Shown here piece after piece: positions 12,268 to 23,770 of a stretch of 64,000 nt of DNA (its first letter is position 1; the number at the start of each line of letters is the position of its first letter). Source of the stretch: Callaeas wilsoni (taxonomy: Eukaryota > Chordata > Aves > Passeriformes > Callaeidae); the NCBI GenBank assembly GCA_013398955.1, contig VWPU01011634.1, positions 62,001 through 126,000 on the forward strand, in the 5' to 3' direction. Under the pieces are notes generated by a model, which worked only from the letters and a program-made list of their open reading frames with translations, was not told the origin of the DNA and did no database searches. The translations under genes and the position numbers were made by a program.

Positions 12268-13995
12268 ATGAGATAAATTTGATTGATTTATGCATTGGGT
12301 AAAATTCTATACTGCAAAGCTAGTTTAAGAGTCATACAGGCTCTCAGTTTCCTATCTGCTTCCCTTGTCCCTCCCAAAGCAATGGGCTATCCTGTCAGTT
12401 GTGTTGAAACTGGTGTTTGAGATAACATTACAAATTAGATTAGTGAAATCATCTAGATGAAAGAAAGAGTCAAGCAAAGGAACTGTACACAAAAATTTAA
12501 ATACTTTTTCATAAAGCAATTTTCCTTCCAATAATCTTTTTCCCTTGCTCTTCTTTAGCTTACCTCCAGCTAATATAATTTCTTCTCCTGTCAAGGTACC
12601 TGAAGACTGATATATTTATTTAAATTGTGAAACTATACAAAGGACTATTTTAAAGAATCTGTGTGGTTAATGTCAGGCTAGTTTTTCAGATCACAGATAT
12701 CTGAGTGCTGTATTATGCAGCAAGGCAGTATCAAAGTTGTTTACTCTGATCTTTGATTTCTGATAGAAGTGTCATAAGTTCAATGCTGCTACAAAATGGA
12801 CAGAGAATTTTGCGGAACAATAAGCATAAAAATACGTCATTTCCTTAACTACTACTAGGCTATCGCAAAAGGAAATTTATATGTCTTACTGATAGCAGTA
12901 AGGATAATGGATATCTGTGCTGCTTAATATCTTATATCCTTTTCACCTTGAATTGCATTTCATGTATAGTTAAAAGGTTAAAAGAATAGTTTTACATCTA
13001 TTAAAGTATTTCTTCTAGTATTTTATTGCACAGATGTGACTGTTCACTCAACTCTTGCTTAGATTTTGGCTAACCCAGCTCATGCTAAGGCCTGATGGAT
13101 GCTAGGAGCTGCACCACTAGGTCAAACCAAGAGCACCAGGTAGACAGGAAAGGTGGCCAGGAAGAGCTCAAGGGCCATTATGCATTCATGGTCTCATGCA
13201 AATTGATGTCTCCTACAGCCACTACCTTTTTTTTAATTCCCGTTTCCTCAGAATTCACTAAGGTGTAGAAATGGTCTAGATCAAACCTTCAAGCTGCAGG
13301 GTGTAAAACTGATTCACCCAAAATAACTTTTGAAGTGGATCTAATGGCAGCTGGACCACTGAGTCTTTCCTGCTTCTGAGTGAGATACAGGGGACACCCA
13401 CAATGAGATGGAGGAAGAAAAAGGAGCACCCTCAACATCAGCTAACAAAAAGAAATCTCTTCTTTTGTTCATAGGTGCATGATATTAAGTTACAGGTTAT
13501 AAATAATGAAATCTTTAGACTTAAATGGATAAAAAGTGAATTAATGTGATAGGCTGGTCTGGGCAAAAAGGGGGTTCAGCCCTTATTTGTCATGTTTGTT
13601 TATTATGTTTCTTAATAAGCTCATGAAATAAGGTTTAAATTACAGTGTACATTGTCCTGTAAATTTGAGAGATCCAAATCCACTAATATATTTATGCCAT
13701 TTTTGTTTGTTTATTATGTTGAATGTGGAAACTTTTCATTCTGTAAGCCCATATAGACCGAAGATATCTTCTCTGTGCAAAAAAATTTGGTGGGTCCTAA
13801 AGCAGTTTCATAGAAGATGTCAAACAAATAATTGTTCCCTATTTACAATGAACTATTAAAATGATTCCCTACAAGTGCCTTTTTTTCTCTGGTGCTTTCA
13901 CAGCTTGATTTTGATGGAGACACACAAATCTGGTCAAGTGGTTTCTCAGGAAGTTTTATGACAATGTGACATTCTATCTCCAAAGCAGTTTAGAG

Positions 13996-14020
13996 TGATC
14001 ACAGTGACAAACTGTGATCA
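13996..14020. repeat. Perfect inverted repeat, 10-bp arms
   Basis: TGATCACAGT at 13996-14005 and ACTGTGATCA at 14011-14020 are exact reverse complements separated by gacaa. Each arm includes the palindrome TGATCA. It could form a short hairpin or a paired protein-binding site. There is no T-run to suggest a terminator. Confidence 0.9.
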
Positions 14021-14589
14021 TGAGAGTTTGGTTGTCACTTTTCTTGCTTCTGCCCAGCCATTCTACAGTTCATGCACCAAAGCAGCCTTCTCACCTGAGA
14101 CGAGAAGAAAATCATAGTTCATTGACGGTTCAGGTATTCCCCCACTTTGGTTCTCATTGCAGAGCAATTTCATGTTACAAAAATTAGGCTACCTTAATTG
14201 AGTTTGGTTTCTGGAACTAAACCATGTGTTTAGGATATACTTGGTAGCGTTTATTTAGTCTATGGGATGATACTATAGATAGACTAAAGCCACCAGATCA
14301 TACCAGATATATTGTGTGCTGGGTCTTCCTAGTGGTTTGTTTTATCATTCCGCTGTTGTTGCATCATACTGCTTTGCTGATGTATATCCAGTTTTAAAAA
14401 TACAGAGAACTAACTATGTGAAACTTCTGGGTTCTGAGAAAAGGGAAAAAATTGAAACTCTCTTCTTAGATATAATCCCAAGGGAATATTTTTATAGCCT
14501 AAAATTACTATGTGAAAATCTAGTTCAACACAATTCTTAAAGCTTAGCTAATTGTAAAACTTTATTAAATGACTTCTAGTGTACCTTAA

Positions 14590-14665
14590 ATACTTTAGAT
14601 GCACAATGTAGAGGTACTTTAGTACTCTTTTATAGAGTACTTTAGGTGCACAGGTAGAATGGAAC
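14590..14665. repeat. Imperfect direct repeat with AGTACT palindrome
   Basis: The phrases 'ctttagatgcacaatgtaga' and 'ctttaggtgcacaggtagaa' are diverged copies about 46 bp apart. Between them, agtactcttttatagagtact forms a small inverted repeat. It is probably an old local duplication. Confidence 0.6.
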
Positions 14666-16318
14666 TGAGTAATGATTAACTATTAAATTTCTAGGCTGCA
14701 GATAGATGGGGTTTAAATCACTAGCCTTATATGACTGGTTTTTGTTGGTGTTTCAAGTGTTTTGTTTGCACTTGCTCATTTGCAAGTTTATGTACACAGT
14801 GATTACGTGATGTATGCATTTCACGCGCTGAAGTTCGATTTAACTGACAGATTATTTCTACAATATTATAATAGCTATGTTTTCCCAATCACTACAGTTA
14901 GACTTTTAAAGAAATATTCCATGCACCTTGCCCATATACCTTGCTAAACTGGTCTATTGTTACTTTAAAAAAGACAATGGCAGGTGGTTTCAGGCATTGC
15001 TGAATTGGATTAGACTATATTAAGTAGTTACAGCCAGGTTGAAATTTCTTTGTTTTGTGTTTCTTTTCCCCCCTCTAATTTATCTGGCCTATAGCCATCA
15101 TCCCTGACAATTACACTGGCATTCTTATTTTAAACATTGATTACTTCATTTCTCTTAACATATCTTATGACTTCATCAAGAGCAGAAGATATTTTCAGAG
15201 CCATACTATTTCCAGAGTTTCAGTAGATGCCCTTTTTGAGCAGAATATATACCTATACATAGACATATTAACATGCAGATATACACTAGCTTTCCCCTTG
15301 GAAAAGTCTCACCTAAATATTTTCATCGGGAAAACATTGCTGTTTGGATGGTTTCATGTGAACTCTGTATCTGCTAAAATGCCTATCCCAACAAGCAATG
15401 TAGTAAGTGTATGACTCACCTGGTTCATTAATTCTTATTGGATATTAAATGTTTGGGTAAGGTTTTACTGATCAGTAGTTTAGTGTCTTACAGTGAAAAA
15501 TAGGTTTAGACATGCCACTACTGGTCCCCATGTGTTGGAGGAAAAGAGTGTCAAAATGATAAAGTGCCTGCTACAAAGGCTGTTGGAATTTCAGCAACAT
15601 ACAGTATTGCTCAATTAGATTATGGCACCAGTAAAACTTGTGTTGTCACCCACTGACATTTGTTCAACATAAACCTGAAAGTAAAAGTGACTGGTTTCTC
15701 AGATGCTGATGTATCAATGATTTGTAGGTGTATAAAAAGAAAAAATTACACAGTAAGAATATACAAATACATTTGATCTCGAGAACTCCTTCACCTTCAG
15801 AAGATGGGTATTCTTAAAATTACATAATTCTATGATTAGTTTTTTTACGCTTGTTCTATACTCAGTGGATATTCTCAAGGGGATAATTGAGAACATGTAA
15901 GTTGGATGCTTTTGTACAGCATTTTAATGAATTTTTTAAAATTAAATTTTCTTTAAACCAAAGGAGATCATTATTTGTACAGTGGAATATTTTGTATTTC
16001 TGTGATAAGAAACTGTAGTTGCAATGTAAGAGTACATAAAGATATGGAATTGAAAGGAATAAGCATCAATTGGGTGATGGCAGAGTGAAATGTCTAGACT
16101 TCTCAGACAACAGGTTATGGGAACTGTTAATACCTTTACACAGAAAGAATTTGAGTATTTTTTCTTTGCTAATATTTCTCAAAAATTTAAGTAGCAAAAA
16201 TGAGCATGTACACCAAGAACATTCACTACTATTATTTAGAGATCTTAATCTTACAAACAAGTGAAAAATAAAACAAGTTTAACAGAAATAATTAAGTCTC
16301 AGTAGTTTTTGTCAAAAA

Positions 16319-16372
16319 TTTTCTAAGATCATCAAGTCCAACCATTAAACTAATACGATGACTGAATACCAA
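16319..16372 (-). mobile_element. Probable CR1 LINE relic
   Basis: The plus-strand phrase 'agatcatcaagtccaacca' is close to the reverse complement of the CR1 3' end (GGTTGGACTTGATGATCT). What follows (ttaaactaatacgatgactg) looks like a decayed continuation. The copy is short and its ends are indistinct. Confidence 0.6.
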
Positions 16373-19345
16373 CAAAAAAAGTGGGAACAAGGATTTACTA
16401 AATCCTTCTCTTGATCCCTCATATAAACAGGCAAAATAGCAAAACATCTAGTCTTACACTCATTGTATTAACAACCTTCATAATGCTAAAGAAACAGTAA
16501 AAACACAAAAGTAGCAAATTTAGGGCTTTCAGGTTCCCAGTCTGTTCTGGTTGCAAAAATTTCTGCATTTTATTGAAGGTTTAATACTTCTAAGGCACAG
16601 ATTAATTTGTTTGCTTCAGTCCAAGAAAAATTTCTCATCTGTACCTTGAAAATTCCAGGAATTAAAATAAAAATAAATATTTCTGATGTCTGCCTTGGTA
16701 CAACTTCTTTCTCTCGGGATCCTTGGTACAACTTCCTCCTCAGCAGAGAATGATTCAAATCTGCATAAGTCAATGACTACTTCTCTCTCTCACAGGATCT
16801 GTTTGTTTACAGAATGCGTTAAAAATTTCATGCTTTGCAAAATTCTTTAATTATGCAAGTTGGTTACTTTGTCAACATCAGTCATTATATCACAAAAGCA
16901 CTGTATAAAAAGCTATAATAGAGGAAACTACTGAGGCTAAAATTAAACTGAGCTACTCAAGAAATTCTGTGGATCTTTCTGCTAAATTCTTATAATCTCA
17001 TTTGTTAGATTTAGTACTATCATGCGTACCTCGAATTTTTCATCTTATTTTATGGCTTTCAAGAACCATCTCAGTTATTTTCAATGATTTAATCACAAAC
17101 ACATGATTTATGAACTATTCTAATTTTTTGTCTTTTCATATCTTTCTGAGAGACAGCCCCTTGATACTTTATTTATTCATAAATTCATCTGAAATTATAG
17201 ATCTTTTACTTACCTGTAGACAGAAAAAAACTCATTTTCATGACATCAAATGATAAAATATTGTTGTTTATACAGGTAGCCTGACTATTGACACCAAAAG
17301 CTAATTATAGTGGAAACTATGAAAATAGAAACCCCTAACTACTGTTACATTCAAAACAGAACGTCTTGATTATGAAGCATTTTTTTCATTGAAATAGTAA
17401 CTAATTGTTCTTTGAGTCTGAATAAACATAATATAAAGTTAAGTATAAGAAATAAAAATAAAGTTGACTTAAATCGTAAAGAAGTTACTTCAAAATACCT
17501 GGTTTATAATACCCAAACTTGGAACAAAACCACATGGAATTTGTAAATGTGAAATATTTTTGGGTTAAACTCACTTCTGTACTGGATGAAAATGAGCCCA
17601 TCTTGTGTACTACACTGTGCTCATGAGAAGCTGGGAGCTTATGACCTTTCAGTTTCATATGAATTAGGTGTTGAATGAGTATCAAAAACACTGGAGATTT
17701 CTCAATTTATATACAATACCAAAACCTCAGTATTTCATCGGTAAGGCTCTGCTACAAGAGTTCTAATTTTGTGAGTAACAGATTAAGTGGGGGACTATCA
17801 GACTAATTTGGTTTAATATTGGAAATTGTAATTAATGACCTTTCTTATAAGAATGCTGCATATTTTAAGGACATTTTTCTTTTTTTGCTGGGAATAGCAA
17901 TTTGCACTTTTTTCTAGAGTTAGCTCTTGGTGGAAAAACTTGATTTATGGTAGAAGATATTGCTGTCCCTGTAGGCTTGAGAGATTTGTTTCCTTCAAGG
18001 ATGGGTAGTTTGTTTTCAACAGGTAGAAAAGGAAAAAACATGGCACAGAAGGTAGCACATACTCTGAACCAACAACTTACCTGAAGAAAGAACAGTGGTA
18101 CAGAAATATCCTCTCATGCTCACACTAACAAAATTTCAGTTCACTTCCATTATCTGGGAATGAGATTGTGGAGTTTATGTGAACAGTAAATTGAGACTAC
18201 TTCACACCTGCATCACCCAACTGTTGATGGATAATGTCACTTAGGGCAGATTCCTAGTACTTTTCATAAGTGTGAAATCCTGTTTTAGGTTTTGTAAGTG
18301 GAATATTGTTTTATTAATACTAATGTCCATTTTTAATCTCAATACATATTTTTAAACACAAAATAATTTTTTTAATTGAAAAGTTTAAGTTATTTCAGTG
18401 GACTTTCCCTGGACCATGGGCTTCATTCAACTTGAGCAACAAGAGTATAATCAAATTAATCGACAAATTTCTTAGTAGAAAGTGTTTGTGTAAAGTATGG
18501 AGTATCTGGAATCGCTACTAAACAGTACAGATAGGAGAATCCAGGCATTAGATTTGTGATATTATCTCATTTTGAACCTATCTTGCAACTATTTTGAGAC
18601 GCATTACAAAATTACAGTTATGCAAATCATTCTGAAGGGCAATTTTGAAGCAGTATTGTATGGATATTTTAAAGGCACCTAGACAAGGATGGCAATAATA
18701 CTTTACTGAAAAATTGAGGGCTGGACTTCCTGATATTTTTTACAAAGTATTATGCCTTATTCAATAAATAGTATGTTTTCCTTAGAATGAAAATAATTTA
18801 AAATAGTTAATAAGTAAAATAATTTGTTTTATATGAAATGAAGAAAAATATGCAGTCTAAGTAATATCAGCATTTAATATTATTATTATCATAATATTAA
18901 TAGGATTACCTTTGTAGCCTGATTTTTAAAAATGCTGGAAACTTTACCGAATTGGGAGAGTACAGCACACTTCAGAATATATTTGTGCTAAAAGAAAGAG
19001 AAAGTTCTCAATACTGTAAACATTTCTGTTTTAACAAACTTTTCTTTTTTCATTCCACTTCATGATATTATATATAAAATCTTGACTACAGTTTAATGTA
19101 ATGAAGGTTGTTTTCTGGGACAACAGTCCTTGCCTTCACTGACTTATTATTTTTTCTGATTAACAGACTACTATGGTAGAAAGTAGAATAAACTATCTCA
19201 AAAAGAAATTTAAAGCTTACAAGATTAAAAAGTAATATACAATCTGTATATTAACAAAAACCTAAGTGATGTTTCTCTCTTCGACCTACACAGATTATTC
19301 TCCTTCCGTTTAGCCACAATACCAAAAATACTGGGTTTGTCCAGA
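16373..19345. other. Unique AT-rich stretch, nothing recognised
   Basis: Short frames of about 67 codons occur on the minus strand without domain signals. No repeat family was identified. Confidence 0.55.
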
Positions 19346-19830
19346 TGTAGAAGCCCAGAAGATAAGGGGCTAATACGTAAGTCTCATACACCTGTAGCCG
19401 AATAACCAAGGGCTGCTGGTAAGAACAGGCTGTGAGAAAGGACAAGGTGTGCCTGGAGAAAGGGGCTGTACGGAGGTAGGGCGGCCTGTTTTGGGAGAAA
19501 AGTCCTTGTTCTAGCCTCTGGAAATAAGCACCATTCAGCTCAGTGCCAGCAGCAACGAGGTTGAGAACTGGGCCTGGATGGTCAACCAAAGGTCAATCTG
19601 GAGGGGGGTGGAAGTTCACCAAAGCTTCCTGAAGCCCTCCAGCCCATTTCCAGAAAGGTCTAGAAGAACAAACTCTGCATGATAACTAATTTGCATAGAA
19701 AGAGAGAAACTTCCCTCCGGAGCAGGAAAAACTGATCTATAAAAAGGTACCATCACAAATCCTGGGTGGTGGGCGCCCAGCACCCTGAATGACACATTAG
19801 CTGGATGTAGTTTTAACCAGAAAAAAAAAG
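19346..19830 (+). promoter_or_regulatory. GC-richer island with octamer and TATA box: possible LTR or promoter
   Basis: This island of roughly 480 bp is clearly less AT-rich than its flanks. It contains the octamer ATTTGCAT at 19689-19696 and a strong TATAAAAAGG at 19738-19747, about 42 bp apart. A transcript would start near 19770, next to a segment reading ggtgggcgcccagca. AGGTCA-like half sites occur near 19590. One reading is a decayed solo LTR (a TGTAGAAG start at 19346 followed by U3-like sequence, with sequence faintly like a tRNA-Lys primer-binding site after the TATA box). I found no convincing CA end or target duplication. The other reading is a genuine promoter. No open frame downstream suggests a product. 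The boundaries are approximate. Confidence 0.4.
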
Positions 19831-20046
19831 TGATGGGTAGACAAACATTCATAGATGAATGCAAGTCACCTACAATGCCTTCTTTTTCTGAAAAAAGGAC
19901 AGTATATTACAATTACAACTTTTAAAACCGGTGGAATAGCAATAACCAGGAGTATAACAATCAATTTCTCATTGTGTTCTGCACCCAATACAAAGCAAAA
20001 CCAAACCAAAACAAATGTGGGTGTGGGATTTTTTTGTTTTTTTTTC

Positions 20047-20068
20047 GGGTGGGGGGAGGGAGTGTGGG
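20047..20068 (+). other. G-quadruplex-type motif
   Basis: Four G-runs (GGG, GGGGGG, GGG, GGG) separated by loops of 1, 1 and 5 bases fit the usual G3+N1-7 pattern. The motif directly follows a T-rich run at about 20030-20045. It is unusual in such AT-rich DNA. Confidence 0.8.
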
Positions 20069-22429
20069 AATATAATTCAGTGAGGGTTATATCTCAGTTT
20101 CATCAGAGGATTCTCAAGCTGTCCAAATGTCTCAAATTAAAATTATCACTATTCAAAATACATTAGAAAAATTTCAGGGTAGTAATCATAATTTGAAAAA
20201 CTGAAATTAACCAAAGTAAAATTAAAGCAACTACAGAGAAGCTCTAGACTTCTTAAAATATGTGCTTGTTTCTTTGAATTTTCAATGTGGTAATTCTTAC
20301 CATGTTTTTGTAACTATATTCTGACTCTATTGGATAATACATATGTGCTGAGCAAGTCAATTCAAGCTTCCCTTCTCTTACGACATAGTCTAGTTCTGCA
20401 TTATCTGCCTGTCAGAAAAATCGTCTGCCTTCAGAAAGAGAAGTGCTTCAGAGAGCTCTGAAATTCCTCTAGGTGATCACATTAGAAGTATAGTTTGCCC
20501 TAAGGGTTTATCAAAGTAAACTACTTAATCCTCTTTCCTTTTAATGATAAAGTACATGAGATGTTTCTGTTTCCTCACAAAATGCCCTTAATTGGGCAAT
20601 TGACAAATCCACTGAAATAAAAAATTTTATTTCATAGTTACAGGAAAGAAAAATAGTAAGAAGATGCAAACCTGTCTTCAAATTACCAAGTTTATATTTT
20701 TCCTACTAATTTTCTTCAAATGTGTGTGGTAGCAATGGTCAAACTAGATAGCAAACTTTTTCTTGAAGTTCCAGATTCCATTCCTTCCAGCTGCATTCTA
20801 TCAATCATCCCCAGTGTTAACACTGCAGCACAAAATAGGAGTTACTGCACAGTTAGAGCTCTTCTAGTTTGGTTAAAATATTACCTATATAATACTCACT
20901 TTTCTGTATGGTGAGAATATAATTTATAGTGCAGTTCTCAATTGAATTCTATTTGAATTATATGTTTCTGGGCCAGCAATTCAAATGGCAGGGGAACAAT
21001 GAAGCCGAAATAGATCTAAAAAGATTTACCGTTAATCAGTGCATGGAGGAAAATCTATTCAACTGTTTAAAGATTCGATATTCTTCTCTCTAACAGACAG
21101 AAAGTTTACCTTCAAATTCACAAATTCCTCCAGAGATTCTGGGATCATTGGTTTGGGAAGGGCTGGCAGCCTCAATCCTTTTCCATAACACTGCTGCAGA
21201 TGGTAGAATGATTGAAAAAAATGTCTCCTTACAAAATTGCAGAGAATCTTTCGAGTCTTGTACTTATTAGTCATAACTGAAAATTACCAGCTATATGAGT
21301 GTAACATAAATTGTGAAAAATTAGTAAGTCGTGAATGTTTCAAAACCAAAGAATATGCAACAGGACATTCACACAGTTTAAATTTTTTGAAAATAATATG
21401 AAGCTTTCAGACCATAGCTTTTGGATTCTTTGATATAACATTACTCATAATGAAGTAAATGCTTCAGTTAAGACCTACGCAGCATTATATTGTTTTCACT
21501 CTTTGTTATCACAAAATGAGCTTGAAGAAAGTGCTATGAATTAAAAGTGCCAGGACTGGGTGAGTCTCTCTCCTACGGTGTGGCCCACTATGAAAATCTA
21601 AAATTGTTATCTATACTTTTTCTATTTTTACATATTCTTGATTTTTTTTTTCATTATTCTGGGTTCTTTTTCTTCATCTTGGCTTCATTGGAATGTACAA
21701 TTAGAAAATATTTTTTTCTCTATCTTAACACTTACTATCTTAACACTTGCTGTGGCAGTACTGCTTGCAGTTCCAGAGTTAAGAGCTTTGAATGCAAAGA
21801 AAACATTTAATGATCTTCTTTTGTAACAAAGCTGTATTCTTTTTTCTGAAAATTTGAAAATAAGCTTTCATGGATGAAAAGTGATGTTAAAAATTTAACA
21901 CAAATTACTTGGGCTTAGCACATACTACTCCATCTTCAGTTATCCTTAGAATGAAAGAAGTGTAAAGATTTCTACGTCCCTTGGTTAAAACTCTTTATTG
22001 GGATTCTTTGGTACAACCTGGCTTCATGTCATATAGGATAAAAGGATTTTTCCTCTCATAGTTTCATTCCTGAGGTTGGTTCTTTCACAGGACTGAAGAA
22101 TACTGCAAAATTCCACACAGTACTGTCTTCTTTCACAGCTTGCCAACTTCTAGGTGATTATGCTGAAATGGTTATCTACCCCCCATTGTTTTCAATTTGT
22201 TCTTAAGGAAGATGTCCACTGCCTTTTCTCTCTGGAAACAATCCGAATTTTGAAAGAGACCACTGCACCTTAACTGAGTTTCATTAAGAATGATAGGCAA
22301 TGGAACCATTTGAAAGGGACTGATGGATGGTCTTCAAGGATTTTACCTCTGATGAACATAGCTATTTCACTTCAGCTTTTTGAAAAGTTTGAAAAAAAAA
22401 TCCATTTTTTTTTCTCCTAAGGCTGCTTT
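20069..22429. other. Unique AT-rich stretch, nothing recognised
   Basis: Overlapping plus-strand frames of 87 and 62 codons near 21547-21826 are hydrophobic only because the DNA is T-rich. No domain or repeat was recognised. The right edge near 22060-22430 may be a further decayed part of the neighbouring ancient LINE, but I could not align it. Confidence 0.5.
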
Positions 22430-23770
22430 GAATAACCTCTCCCTGATAGGTTTATTGAATTTGGTTTTAAACACTTCTAAGAAAAGATTTTACCAGCCTG
22501 CTCATTAACTTGTTTGTAGATTAAACTATCCTTATAGTAAGAAAGTCTTTCTGCAAAATAAGATCATTGTTTCTTGCCCTATCCAGTGGCATAGAAAGTA
22601 CTTCTGGCTTTACAAAAGCTTTTTATTTGATACTGAAGAACTTTTCTGTCTCTAAAGTCTTCTGCAACCCAAAAAAATCATTTCTTTCAACCTTTCTGTC
22701 AGCCATATTTTATAAATAACTTGTCCTCCTAATTATTTTCCTCTGGACTGACCCCAGTTATTCTGTACCCAAAAGCATTATTGGCAAAACTGGTTGAAAC
22801 TCTGTGAAACCTTATCAATGTCAAATAAAGCAGAATAATGATTTTTATGTTTTGCCCCACAGTGAGTGACCCTCCCTAAATGTGTTGCAGAAGTAATTTA
22901 TCCTTCCAGAATTTTTTCCCATTTCCAGCTACCTACTTCCCATCTTATATGCAACTTATATGCATCTGCTTTCCCTTTTCTAAGAGCAGTACTTTGTTAT
23001 CCTCTAACTGAACTCCATTTGCTTGATTTTATATTATTTCTCTGGTCTACCAAGATTACTCTGAATTCCAGTCCTCTTCTCAGTAGTGTGTCAGCTCTTC
23101 CAGCCTCAGTGTCTGCATCCCATGTGAACCTTTCACAGAATCACTGTGAACCACAGAAAAGTCTGAGTGGGAAGGGACCCACGAGGATCATCGAGTCCAG
23201 CTCTTAAGTGAGTGGCCCACACTGAATCCACAACCTTGATGTTAGTAGCATCATGCTCTAACTGAGGTAATTATGTTTTCCTTCATCATACACGCTAGTG
23301 ATGAAAGTGCTGGTCAGGATTCAACACAGCTGTCTTGTCAGACCATGAACTCATGCTAATTAACCTCAGAATATAATTTTTAACAAATTTTGTACCTATA
23401 TGGTAATTTCATCCCAACATTTGCTTGCATAAATGCTAAGTGGAACTTTTCATTCCAGCATCAAAATATGCCACATCTATTGTCTTCTGCCTCATCTATT
23501 AGACCGGTCACCTTTTCAGGAGAGGAAATTTGGCTGGTTTGACCCGATTTCTTTTTGACAAAACTATGTTGGCTATTTCTCATCACATATTTTCCTCTAG
23601 GATTTTAAAAATTTATGGTTTAGCAATTTTTTCTACTATCTTTTTGAGTATCAAAGTTGGTCTCTCTGGTCTGCAAACTCCTACTCATTTTATTCTTTTA
23701 AATTAACATGACCAAATATTGAACAATCCAACACTGCTTGTCAGAGTGAAAGTATACATTGCTAAAAACT
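22430..23770 (-). mobile_element. Ancient CR1/L3-type LINE, antisense, interrupted by a SINE
   Basis: On the plus strand the sequence follows, with heavy decay, the reverse complement of the old CR1/L3 family found across birds, crocodilians and turtles. Recognisable phrases are 'acttctggctttacaaaagc' near 22600, tctttcaacctttctgtcagcc near 22685, cctctggactgaccccagtt near 22740, cccatcttatatgcaact near 22935, agcagtactttgttatcct near 22985, and 'ggaaatttggctggtttgac' near 23527, followed by the equivalent of ACAAA.CCATG.TGGCT. These run in the expected order from the 3' side to the reverse transcriptase region. A plus-strand frame of 113 codons at 22866-23207 is only the antisense of this LINE. 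The edges are soft by 50-100 bp. Confidence 0.78.
23131..23270 (-). mobile_element. TguSINE1-like SINE (tRNA-Ile head, CR1-like tail)
   Basis: Read on the minus strand, 23270-23212 resembles a tRNA-Ile(AAT) gene: CTCAGTTAGAGCATGATGCTA (A-box side to anticodon), then CAAGGTTGTGG and a decayed B box, then GGGCCA. After this comes a CR1-type 3' end (GAGCTGGACTCGATGATCC, then gtgggtcccttccca, ending in copies of TTCTGTG). This composition matches TguSINE1, which uses the CR1 machinery for mobilisation. The head lacks its first bases and a few more near the A box, and the anticodon AAT has become ACT, so it is not a functional tRNA. It sits within the ancient LINE, which resumes directly after it. 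I see no clear target duplication. Confidence 0.82.

Larger units (their letters stand above)
12268..16318. other. Unique AT-rich stretch with a perfect hairpin
   Basis: No coding sequence was recognised. The segment 13060-13400 is less AT-rich than its surroundings but matched no family I know. The notable structures, a 10-bp-arm hairpin at 13996-14020 and an imperfect repeat at 14590-14665, are listed separately. Confidence 0.55.

Noticed and set aside
19340..19821. Target duplication ccaga flanking the promoter-like island
   Set aside because: The pentamer occurs at 19341-19345 and 19817-19821, but the sequence before the right copy ends in TTTTAA rather than CA, so it does not define LTR ends.
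19251..19864. Minus-strand frames of 112 and 82 codons
   Set aside because: They lie across the promoter-like island, have no domain, signal peptide or supporting context, and look like chance frames in less AT-rich DNA.
22866..23207. Plus-strand open frame of 113 codons
   Set aside because: It is antisense to an ancient LINE and runs into a SINE; no protein domain is visible.
23212..23270. tRNA-Ile-like sequence
   Set aside because: It is joined to a CR1-like tail, lacks part of its 5' end, has a changed anticodon and a decayed B box. It is the head of a SINE, not a tRNA gene.
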